From contig CAJHZI010000533.1 of assembly GCA_905160935.1 (NCBI GenBank), forward strand, positions 1,042,501 to 1,106,500: DNA of 64,000 bases. Direction: 5' to 3'. Shown piece after piece: positions 47,815 to 60,800 of the stretch. Source of the stretch: Enchytraeus crypticus (Eukaryota > Annelida > Clitellata > Enchytraeida > Enchytraeidae). Position 1 is the first letter of the stretch; every line of letters begins with the position of its first letter. The notes beneath the pieces were generated by a model. It searched no databases. It had not been told where the DNA came from and saw only the letters and a program-made list of their open reading frames with translations. The position numbers and the translations under genes were made by a program.

Positions 47815-50800
47815 GTAAGACAATTAAGATAGTTATCTAACTACATGTTTATATTGTTTGTATATTCTATGCTGTTTATTTCATCATTAACGAACGCCGA
47901 ATCATTGACAAATAATGAACAAATAATGTTGTGATGAACAAATAAACTATATGAACAAAAAAAGATAACTCATAATCGTATGAGTCTAACATCATCATCA
48001 TCATCATCATCTTCTTCTTCTTCTCCTTCTTCTTCCATTAAATCCCAGTTTAACCAGGGTTGGGATACGAATGCGAGTTTACCATTTAGATACATATAGT
48101 TATATAGATCATTAGATCTATAATAGTATCATGTATAGTATCATTTGGATCCATATGGTTTTATTATAGTTAAAAGTACTTTATATAATAAGTGTTTAAC
48201 CGTGATGACAGGCAGCGGTGCCTCACTTTCTGTAGGGGGCAAGGTTTGCGTGCACTTGAAAGAGCGTGCACATAATACACAATTTGAAGCAAAATCGGGC
48301 TCAGTTAGGCTAATACTGGAATTTGGTCTGCCAGTTCGGAAGACCGAGTGCTGGAAGTAGTCAATAAAATTCCCAGGATACTGGAAGATTATTTATAAAT
48401 CAGCAATAAATATCTATAATGATGACATGAGATACGGTGAACAAGAAGAACATGAAACATAGGGGAATGATCGGTTATATGTGACAGGGAGGAGTGAAAG
48501 TTCCATTCGTAGCCCGACCCTCGTTAAACTGGGATTCAAAGGTAAGATAAAGATGATGATAATGATTGTTACTATTATGCGCTATCAGAAGGCAGCGCAC
48601 TGTGCTTATTAGAATATTTAACATCCCATTCCAAGCGTCATGCCCATCCAAGTATTACTGTAATCATCATAAGACCAGCAAATAGCAAAACTGAAAGAGT
48701 CATTGAGAATGACCGCTCTGAAAAATGGTATGTTCTGAGCGTAACAAAAGAAAAGTGTGGATATTTTGGTTAAACTTCTAATTTGAAATATATTACTCAA
48801 AGCTCTCAGTGATCTATCGATTGTGTCTAGATATTTAGACACAGAGTTATCGTCTACAGAACATGGTTTATTTTCTCAACGACATATCTTTGCAGTAAAA
48901 ATAAATTGTATGGTTTAAATTTTGACTTTCCGTCTTGTGTCCGGGTTGTTTGAAGAATAGATCAACCGGTGACGGTACATGTCGTAGAAGGTGAACCAAA
49001 CCAACGTCAGAAAGGGCATTCAGTTAGTAAAAGCTTAGGCGCCAGAAATTGCTACAAATTTTCTAAAACGAATGGAGGAGAATATAATATGGTATAGGAC
49101 AAAGAGGAGTGGAGAAGGTCCATTCGTATCCCGACCCTAGTTAATTAACTGAGATAAAAGGGAAGGAGAAGAAGTACGATTTACATCTTGAGCTGTCCTG
49201 CAGAAAAAACTGTAAGTTCGGCACCGGCTAAGTGAGAATAATGACTTTTTTGACGCATGCGATACTCTACATCTATTGACTATGTTTATATTCTTTTGAT
49301 TACAACCTCCTGTCTGTCCTGAAACAGCCGGATGATGACCCAGTCATTCAGATGATAGAAGCGGCTGTAGAAATTGGTTACAGACATTTCGATACAGCAG
49401 AAGTTTACGGTAACGAGAGAGCCATAGGCATCGCACTGGAGAGATGTATCAACAGAGGTCTTGTGAAAAGAGAGCAACTCTTCATTACTACTAAGGTTTA
49501 ACTGTTATTGCAAATGATATAACTAAAATTATAATATTATTATTAGTAGTAATAAAATATTTTCAGAAGCAGTTTTATTATTGTGAATCTGGAATAGACT
49601 AATGACTATTCTACACCTTATAAAAATTCAAGGGTTTTTAGAAAACACTTGGAGTTTTTGCATGGGTGTTCGGAATATGTTAGTAAAATGGCAAATTAAC
49701 AATGATGATCGTCATACTTATGTAATGGATTTGCTTCGACTTGACGTTGCCTTTCTAGTTATAGACCTTTTATACTTTTCGGTAGTTTTTCAAGAATATA
49801 TATTTACAAACAACTTAATCAGAACGGTTTCACTATCCATTCCTTTGATGTACACTCTTATTATCTTTTACGTCAAAGGTGTTCTGGAAGAGTTAAAGGT
49901 GCTCGAAAATCATTGTAATTGCAGTGTTTTTATATCTGTGAGAAACTTAAGCTCTATTAATCGCAAAATTTGATCTGTCTGGGTTCGTTCAGAGGATTTA
50001 TTCTGCCGCTTCTACATTTATTGAGTATAAATGATCCCGTGTGGTGTTCGAGCAACTGAGAAATAGACCAATCTTAAACCGCTCGTGTTGTAAGGGCTAA
50101 GCGACTACCTGCCTAGTGGCAGAAGAATTGCCAAACACCATCCAGTCCCACCCCTTCCCTCTCTTAATTCTGACAATGGTCGTATAAGTGTAATTAATTG
50201 TTGTAATTAGTTGTGGAGAAGTCATTACAGTCACAAGGATATCATACCGACTCTGAAGAAAAGTCTGGAACGGTTGAGGCTTTCCTATGTGGACTTGTAT
50301 CTCATCCATTGGCCAAATGCCTTCAAGGTATTGTAACATAGTGTCTTCTTTAGCAGCTTAATAAGAAACATGACAGATACATATAATTATAAAGTTTTAT
50401 ATTAATTTAATTATACATATAACTTAACGAGGGTTACCCATGTTGTGTCCGGATTTCTGAAGAATAGACCAACCGAGGACTGCACGTGTTATAAAAGTCG
50501 ACAAAGCACTAAGATCCAAACCAATGTCAGGAAGGGCATTCTGTTGTTGAGCGCCTAAGCTCCAAAAGTTGATATTACATGTTCTAAGCCCGATCCTAGT
50601 TAAATTAGGATTCAAAGGAAGATGATGACGGTGATGATGGCATAACGAGGGTCTTAAGGAATGTCTTGCTTAGTTGCTGTCTTTTAAATTTTCCAGTGTT
50701 AGTTGTCTCTCTAACCACCGGCTATTGCCTATTTGGCCTACATGAATATGTATTAATCATAATCATAGTTTCTTTTTACCGCTCATGCTATTTTTCACAT

Positions 50801-51793
50801 AGCATTTAGCTAATGACATTTTACATGACATTTAGTTCATGAAATTTAACTTATGGCTTTTGTCATCATATAATTACTCATGATATTTATCTCATAACAT
50901 TTTACTCAAGACATTTAGCTCAAGACATTTAGCTCAAGACATTTAGCTCAAGACATTTAGCTCAAGACATTTAGCTCACTACATTTAGATCATGACATTT
51001 AGATCATGACATTTAGATCATAACATTTAGATCATGACATTTCGATCATGACATTTAGATCATGACATTTAGATCATTACATTTGGCTCAGATTAACTAA
51101 ATTTTTCGCCTATCTAGTCTCTTTATTTCCATAACGCGCTCATGTAATAGTTATTATTGTGTGGACATTTCAGAAGATACGGTGATTATGATTTTTTAAC
51201 TTCTTGCTAGAGTTTTTAGCAGATATACAATTTTCAGGGTAAACTGTCTTGGATACATTTTGAATTTAGTTAGTGATATCTCTTTGTTTAAGTAGTGCAA
51301 AGAAAACCAAGGAATTAAATTTTGTTAACAAATTTAAAATTACATTTCAGTAACCGTTGTCAGATTAGAAGAGTAAAGTTCATTTTGTTACATGAACTCT
51401 AGTCGCATCTTAACAGGCCCGTTGAAATTAAGCCATTGTATCAGGACAACATACTCGAACTAATGTCAGAATATTTGGGGTATTTACACAGGATTACTAA
51501 TATTAGCACATGTATTTGATCTCAAACCGAGTTCGAAGTGTGACATAATATAACTTATATATCTGTGTTGATTAACGTATTTCGTCTCACCTACGCTCCA
51601 ACGTCAGAAATGGCATTCGGTTGGTGAGCTCATAAACTCCAGAAATTGCTACAAATATTTAAACGAATGGAAAAGTCTCAAACTGGGGATTGGCTGGTGG
51701 TGTGGTTTAGGACAGAGAGGATTTGAGACAGTCTATTTGCATCCCGAACCTGGTTAAACTGGGATTCAAGGGAGGATGATGATGATGATGATT

Positions 51794-51826
<33 letters not shown>

Positions 51827-54800
51827 TCTCTTCTACGCTCCATGTCAGTTGTCAATAACCTCTTCTCATAACTTTCAGTCATAGCTGGTTTCTGGTAACG
51901 CTATTCAAACGATGGGAAATTTTACTTTGTTGCGGGTACTGCAATATTTTTGTTCTGCAATTTTGAAGTAGGCCTATAGCCTAAAAAGTAAACATGTATT
52001 ACAGTGAAATGATCAACTATGTTGTTATCTATCACTTTTTAACACCTCATGTTTAAACCGTTAGGAAATTTAGTCCATTTTCGTATAATCACTCCACATA
52101 ATGTCTGAGATTTTACTTTCAGATCAGCGCGGCTGGGATTAGAACTCACGAGAGTTCAATTTACCTCCGGATCTGTCATTTAAAACTTCATAGCGTCGCC
52201 CCTACGCTATTCAGACATTCATATCAATTCACATCCTCTATTCCTACATATCGATCAATGATTACATATCTTGAGATAATCCCTAGTGACACATTATTGA
52301 CTTTTCAGGCGTCAGAGGATTATTTTCCTAAGGATGAGAGTGGAGAGATAGTATTTGATGACTCCATTGACTATGTCGACGTTTGGAAGGTAAGGTTACA
52401 CGCCGAAGTGTATCTCTTCTTCTTCTTCAGTGCAAAGTGGCAGGTTGAAGGTGCATGTTCATACTCAAAGTTTGCTTTCTCGCTCCATAAGAGCACTCCA
52501 TAGATCAATAAGTAAATCCCTTCACAAAGTCTATGCCTTATCCATACCTTATTTAGCCTATAACTTTGGAAACGTATTGCTGTATGAAACGTATGAATTA
52601 TATCAGCTGTAGAATAATTATTATATCCAGCTTAGCCTACAGGTTGATGGGTTAATAACAACAGCTATATAGTGAATAAAGCTAATACTGACATGCAGTG
52701 CCGGTTGGGTGATCGAATGGATTGAAAACCGCTACTGCATGTTTTATCTGCATTGCTTGCCTGAGAAGCATGAGGCCCTCGGTTCAAATCTCAATCGAAC
52801 TGACTCTGACACTATCCCTTGTGGTAAGGAAACTGACGTTAAACTTACTTTTACAGCTTTATAAATTTGAGCGCCTGAGAAATATTTTAAATAAAGGCTT
52901 AATGAATAAGCAAATGTTATATTTGCTAGTTTGAAATAGTCAGAAAAAAGTAAAGTAAACACGCATTATAGTGAATAATAAACTATGTTGATATCTATCA
53001 CTTTTTAATACCACATGTTTAAACCATTAGGCAATTTAGACCATTTTTCGTATAACCAGTCCAGTGAATGTCCGAGATTTTACTCTCAGATCAGCGCGGC
53101 TGGGATAATAAATAAAAAGAATAATAAAAAATAAAAATAAATAAATAGATAAAAATAGGGCAGAAATAAACTATTACTACAAAGTGCTATTTATGTCAAA
53201 TGTAAATACAATTTCCTATCATTAAGTTGTAACCACTCTACATGTACAACACATATCACTTGGATGGGTTATAATAATTATTATCTCAGAACTGTTAAAG
53301 AATATATCGTTTATTCTCGCTTACAAACATATGAACCAAATGCCTATCTGTTCATGGTTATAAACAGCAGAATAATTTGTCAGATGTCATAAAACGTTAC
53401 ATCTACTTTATTTCAAATTTTAAGAGAGATTGTTTTTGTCTCATAGTAAGTCAATATTAATCAGGTCCTTATTTATTTGTGCTTATTTTTAACACGTGCA
53501 GTATTTAATAAGATACATCTGATGTTTTTCTTTTCCGCAATCACAAGTTACTTCATTTAGCCTTATTATTTTAATTTTGAAATTAGCTTAGCTTAATTGT
53601 TATATTTTTATATTCTTAAAATATAACTTTTCTATTTGAGATTTCACTCACTATTGTCTGATCATTGGAATAGTTCTTAATTTGAAATTAGTCAATTGTA
53701 TGGATACCAACATCTTTACGGTACTTCTTAGGCTAGTGTGGTAAATTTTGTTATACTGATTACTTGAGCAGACGTTTACCCTTTATTGCCTGTTTACCCT
53801 CTACTCGTTATTTACTCTTTCATAGTGCCTGCTTGTCTACCTAATTACTGCTATGTGTACTGTAAGTTTCTGCAACCTGTAAATTGTTCGGTTATAGGAA
53901 AATAAACAGCATACTAACTTAGAAACTGAAGTTACGAAGCGAACACTCGAATAGCTGCATGCATAAGAAAATATCCTTTTACTGAAATTACGCTTACACG
54001 TAACTGACACTGTTTTAAATGTAGTAACTATGCAATTGGCCAATTCACTGTATCATTTTGTAAGGTATTAATTACGATAGTGATATTCTCTGCATAACTT
54101 AATAACAAGTTTTTCAATTTCTTCTAGTCAAATAGATCTGCATTCCAAGTTAATTGGTACGCAGTTAGTGGCTTCTATAGAAGATTTTAACAAGTACAAG
54201 TCCTTCTAGATTTCGATGTCAATGAAAAGAACTCATGACTCATGACGACTTTGAAACTGGAAGTCAAATTCTGACTTCCAGTCAGAATAATAGTTATGTT
54301 TTAAATCTTTATCATAATAGTTACGTCAGAGATTGCTAAAACATGTTTACAAATATCATTTGATGTTATGACTTTATTTTAATCTTTTTCTATATAATCA
54401 TTTTAAAATATTTAAGGGATTGGAAGAATGCATAGACGCGGGACTTACAAAATCTATCGGAGTCTCAAATTTCAACAGGAAACAACTTCAGAGAGTTCTA
54501 GATACTTGCCGAATACCACCAGCAGTAAATCAGGTTTGTATGATTAAAAGTAAACACTTTGACATACTTCTGTGTGATTTCTTTCTAAAGTAGTACTGAC
54601 CTGACATAATGAACTAAGATTATTAAGAAATATTTAGTGAATGCTAACGTTTGCAAAATCAATTGTTTCATCGAAAAGATACAGAAAGCAGAATACATGT
54701 AGTAGGTGAGGTAGAGTTAAAAACCTAATAACTCTCTCTCTGGTGTCAGTGGTATATTGTAAAGATTTCAGGCGGAGCCTTTTTAAATTATTCTGTGAAG

Positions 54801-57800
54801 TACTCTTTAAGGATCGTGAAAGCAGACTCTAACTATGAATATGTATCATGGACCTGCCACGTGGCTGAACCCTAGAGAGAGAGAGAGAGAGAGAGAGAGT
54901 AAAAGAGAGAGAGAGAGAGCAGAAGGTTTAATTCTGCTCTCTTCTTTCTTTAGTGCTTCATTTTTTTGCATTAGCGGAATATTTTCTAACTGTATTCATT
55001 GAACTTGCGAAGAAATCGGCAACGTTATTATGCAGTGATATTTATTAACTTGTGTTTTTAATGCTATTTGACGCCTCGTTTGATATTGTTCTGCTAAATA
55101 ATGTTTTACCTTTGTTTTACAATATCCTCAGATTCTGGTTGCAACATTATTCATTAAATAGTATTGAGACATGCCAAATTCAGTTATTCATAGTTATTTA
55201 ATTTTGGGTAGTAATTACATTATTTTAAAAATCTCGATTGATTTATAGCTGATAATATAATTAGGGATCATTATTTAAAGAATTTAAATGTGTTATGAAT
55301 CTTTTCAAGTTTGAGAGTCACCCATATCTAAACAACGAAAAACTGATTCAATACTGCAAGGAGAAGGGAATAACAGCATGTGTCTATGCGCCTTTGGGTG
55401 GCAACTCAGCTAAAGTAGAGTAAGTAATTTGTACTTCTAAATAGAATTTAATTAAGTTTAAATGAGAATTTAATATTAAGCAATTTTTGTTTCGAACTTA
55501 AAGTTAAATTTAAATTTAAACGTACATTTATTACACGAACTGTACAAAGATTGGCACTAGGGGATTCAATATCTCTTCTGAGCTTTCTATAGAAGTTTAT
55601 GACAGCTTTGTTCAATCCTACATAGAATTAACTACTTTAGCGCTACTGTGGCTTATTTCACAGAGCGGCGATCATATTAATTCACTTTTTATTATTACTT
55701 TTAATGTCCTGGGCTGTATAGGTCCCTGTGCTAAAACATAACATAAAAAGAGAGTTTATCTAATTAAAAGTTAAAATAATTCCTCTACACTCTGGGAAGC
55801 CGCATTAGAAAAAGTGCCATCGTAAAAGAGAGCATTGAAACGCTGGAGAGCAGTATACATGAAATATTAGTATTTTAATAATTATTATGCTTATATCCAC
55901 CTCCTCCTCTCTACTCTCATCCGCCGGCTACTTTGGGGACCTCGACAACTATCGGGCTTCAGTGGCAGAAGATTTAGGCTTTCCTAAGTACGAGCCTCAG
56001 AGCGAGCTAGACGAGGAGAGCGAGGCAGCGGGCTCTCCATCTATTGCTGCCTCAACACCATACAGCTTTAACTGTGTCAGATCTTATTTGAGCGATTCAC
56101 ACAGACGAAGTTTCTACGACAGAGGCGCTTCGGAAAGAATGGATGTCATCATGGATGACGATAACAACGATGATAACATTCAAGATGAGGATGAAAATGG
56201 TAAAGACGACGATGTGGATTTAGCGGAAAATCTCAAACTTCATTCAATTTTCACCAAAGAGCAGAAACCTCTCTCTCCCTCCAACAGCCACGTTAACCAC
56301 TCAGCTGCACACTTCAGAGATCTGGAAGACTCTGCCACCAGTTCTCCAAGTCTTCATAATTCCATTTCCACCTCTACTAATCAGTGCACGTCTAGTTCTC
56401 AGAATAATTCTTTCGCACCCCTAGAAGCGCTTAGTCCAGCAAGTCCTAAAGCCAATCTTCGGGACTCTTTAGCGATAGTTGGGGACTCTCTAGCCAGTAG
56501 CTCTAGTGGTATGAGGGAAAGCTTCCGTGAGGAGGAAAAGAATGAGTTGAATTCCAGCAGAATTGCTTTCATTGGATATGGCTCTTCCACTTCCGTCAGA
56601 AATGGAAAGGGAAACGAAGACTTTGACACTTTGTTAAAAAATTCTGTTTCATCGGAATTCCGTGTGCAAAACAAATAGGAGAACCATATAATTTAATTAA
56701 TTATAAAAAATTAATGAAATAATAAAATAACTGGCATTGAATTAAAATTGACTAAGAAAATCACCAAATGAAACAATGAGTTGAGTTGAGCATATACTAC
56801 GAATACAGAAAATGTGGAATTGAGTAATATAAAATCACCATTATCTTTTATTTAAATAAACTACTGATTTTTATTATGCTTATTAGTATTTAAATTATTA
56901 TTATTATACTATTACTATTGATATTATTATTATAATATTTTTATTGCCCTGGGTTGTATAAGGCCCTAGGCTAAATATAAGATAAAAAAGACTTTATTTA
57001 ATTAAGAGAAAGATGAAAAAAATATTATTAGTTTATTATTATTATTTTTATTATTTTTATTATTATTAATATTTATTATTTATTATTATTGTTAATATTA
57101 TTATCTTACCCCTGGCGTAGAGAACCCGGTATTTACATTAAATTAAATTCAATAAAGAACCCGAGGTTTGATAAAACGATTCGAGCAATACTTGCTGAAT
57201 CGCCGCCCGGCTACTTGAGGTAATCAAGCGTTTTAAAAGAATTGCTGAAGCAAACTGCGTTAAATCTTTGCAAGGTCATGGAAAGCCTTTACATAGGAGA
57301 GAGGTCTCTCGCTTATAGTCGGCTGCTCTGTAATAAGTTTGCCTATGCCATTAATGAAGTCAACTCCATCGGGATTCATGGGACCCATGGTTTCAATGGC
57401 CACCGGAACAACTTCATATCAGGTCTGAGTTTGCCATAGTGTCAATAATCGTGAAATCCCATACGGTACATTTACCATAGCAGCAGCGCACTAAAGTTAT
57501 TCCGTTATTATTATTGTTATTTTTATTACCCCGTGTGTTAAGAATCCGAGGTTTGTTAAAAACAAACCTTATTATTGCTACTGTTATTTTTGCATTTTTC
57601 ATTAGGCCTTATTTGTATTTTTTATTTTTAGTATTGTTAATGCCGTTTCTGTAGCAATGCAAATTTTGACGGTGTAGGGGAGCTAACCCCACGAGCAACC
57701 CTCCTCCTTCAACCAGGCTTAGGACAGGCACTGGGAATCCCAGAGGTGGAGTTAAAGTTTCTGAGAAATAGTTTCTGAGAGAAGGTTGAGGTTTTTAGGT

Positions 57801-60800
57801 CATTTACTGAGAATGTTCGAGGATAGATACGCAAAGATTGCAGTTAACTGGAAGCCAACTCAAGGAAAAAGGAAACGAGGAAGGCCTAGAAGTACTTGGC
57901 TGAGCACGATCAACAAGGATTTGAGAGCATTATTCATTTCATGGGAAGACGCTGTGAAGATTTCTGATGATAGAAGCGAATGGAGGAATTTTGCCGCACT
58001 ATGTTCTGTACAGAATGCAAGGAACTGATGATGATGATGAGTATTGTAAATATTATTAATATTGTGATACTTTTCTTATAATTTATGACAGTAACTACAA
58101 CATTGGCCAAAAAATATCGGAAATAATATTTTTTAAATGAAACATAAGTTAACTCAGCACTATGTGGTTCTGTTGTAAGCTAAATTATACAGTTGGGATG
58201 TTTTGTGCTGTTATCTGCTTATAGAAGAGAGAATCACCCCAAACTCTATGAAGATGCCGTCCTACTGGAGATTGGAAAGAAGAGAAATTGTTCAGCAGCT
58301 CAGGTTATGCAATAATAATAATAAAAGCTGGTTAAGCTAATGTTAACGTCAGTTTCCTCACTCGAAGGCTATGTCAGTGACGGGCGAGCCCAGTATTTGA
58401 ACCCCGCACATACTGATCCGCGGTCGAATAACTTACCGACATCACCACTGGCTCCAGCCAATGATAGTTCCTAGGAAGCGGAGTCATCAGCACTATCGGT
58501 AAAATGCTTGACTGCGGATCAATGGATTCAGGATCCAGTGCTCGCCCCCTCACTGACAAAGTTCCGAGGCAGGAAACTATTATTGAACAAGGATTCAGCT
58601 TTCAGTGTTTGTTGTTGGCGATAAGCTGAACAAACTTAATAATGCTCTAATAAATACAATGAATGAATTTACAACTACCGGTGTTTTTAAATTTTATAAT
58701 ACGAATGGAAGAGCTTATAGAGGATTGACTGGTGATATGATATGGGGCAGAGAAGGGTGTAGAAGGTCAATTCGTGTCCGACCTAAGTAAATTGGAGAGA
58801 AACGTAAGATGATGATGTTGATTGATGGTGTGTATTTACAAAGAGAATCAGGTATAAATCCATTGGATAACTTCAGATTCAACTCTCGTGATGGCATCAG
58901 TGACAGGCGCGCCCAGGATTTAAGACCATGCAGACCAATCAGCTGTCGGAAACCTAACCGATGCTGCCGCAGACTTAGTCATTCTTCACATGAACTAAAC
59001 TATACTGACAATGGCATGGAATGCTAAAATGAAGAAAGATAACAATGACGGATTGGCCTGGATGTGATGTCCTCGAGGCGCAGACTATCCCGTATATGCT
59101 ACTGTTCCATAGTCGATTTTAGCTATTAGTTTCATACTAATTAGCTAATTTAGTACATTTAATTAGTTAATTACTAATTTTTATATTAGTTCCATACGTT
59201 TCAACTAAAGCTGGTGAATCTAACTATTGTAATTCTCTCCCACCCTCTCTCGCTCTCTCTCTCTCTCGCTCTCTCTCTCTCTCTCGCTCTCTCTCTCTCT
59301 CGCTCTCTCTCTCTCGCTCCTCTCTCTTTTTCTCTGGTGTTTTTGAAAATAAACGTACTTTCTGCTTCAGGTCGCACTAGCCTATCAGTTGAAGCGAGGT
59401 GTCGTTGTCCTTCCCAAATCTGAAAAACGGGAGAGACTTAAAGAAAACTTGCACGTGTGTTTTCACTGATTTATCTTTATAAATGATTCAATATTTAAAA
59501 AAGCTAAAGCTAATGTTAACGTCAGTTTCCTCACTCGAAGGCGATGTCAGTGACAGGCGATCCCAGGATTTGAACCCAGCACATACTGATCCGCGATCTA
59601 GTATCTTACCGACGTCGCCACTGGTTCCAGCCAATTTAGTACCACGTCTGAAATTCTGAATCTAGGATGTGAGCTTATGTAATGGCCATTTTAAAAGAAC
59701 CTGCAATTTCTAATTTGTTCTTAATTGCAGGCGCCATCAAATTGCGGTCTAGACCATGTATTAGATTAGGCCCTAATTAACCCTGTTGAAGTAGCCTCGT
59801 ATGTTCTAGGTGACTTTAGTTTTATTAAAAAGCGCTATGTCACTTCACTGCTAATAAATTCTATTCAATGCTCATTCAATACCTATTTATTGCCCATTTA
59901 ATGCCCATACAATGCCTATGCAATGTCCATATAAAGCCTATTCAATACCCTTTTCCCACCGTAAATATAATTATTCTACTTTCGTTTAGGACCTTACCTA
60001 TCCTCAGCACATTTTTTGCAGATTGGTCTGAGTGCATTAATTGGTAGTGATGTGTACTGTGGGGAAGTCCCTGACATCGTCATTGGATGAGGAAATGGAC
60101 GTTAAAACTTTATTATTATTAGGCCTACTATTATTACCCATTAGCCCATTCAAATGCTATCCGTTACTTATTACTCTTTTGTAAAGAATTGTAATATGTA
60201 TATTGCATTATAAAGTTCGTTTTAACTTTTAGGGTTCATTTAGTAATGTCCAACTCGATAGCTAAAAGATTTTAAAGAAAATCACAAACTACTTTAATTG
60301 TAATTATAATTGTAATTGTAGTTGGAAATGTAATTGTTATGTCTGTGCATGACCATTAATTTATAATTGATGTATTTTGTAATCTAAAATTTACAATTAC
60401 TAAACAGAATACTAGAAAAATATCTCCACATTTGTAGCGATGGCATCACTAGGTTTTGACATATGTGTTGAGAAAGGAAGGGATGAGCAATGGCCGGGGC
60501 ACTACTAGGGGTTGATGGGGGGAGGGGTATTTAATGCACTTTCAAAACTATTTGTATGGAAGCTGCTTAGAGAAACTGTCGTTTTGGAGCACCTGTTTGT
60601 CTAAATATCACAAGTGGTTATAACACTATAGGCCTGTATGTATGGGTGATACCGCAAAATATCTACATGTCTAAAAATACATATCTTAAAGTATCTGAAA
60701 ACTTTAAAGGGATATCAAAACAACTTGTCGCTCTTACAATTTAAATTAGATATTTAAGCGCAATAATCGAGTTTTCCATACGCCAACAAAACCAATAGAA

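Noticed and set aside
48145-48360. 71-codon frame in aldo-keto reductase intron 1
   Set aside because: No AKR motif, and the flanking exons already join in phase without it.
48618-48842. Minus-strand 74-codon frame as a LINE reverse-transcriptase piece
   Set aside because: A YDD-like word is present, but the surrounding residues do not fit reverse transcriptase motifs.
50860-51090. CRISPR-like array
   Set aside because: Units are contiguous with no spacers and the genome is eukaryotic; it is a minisatellite.
55798-55962. A 93-base intron joining 55801-55869 to the 263-codon ORF
   Set aside because: The donor and acceptor look plausible, but the join runs into a stop at once and does not match the ORF frame.
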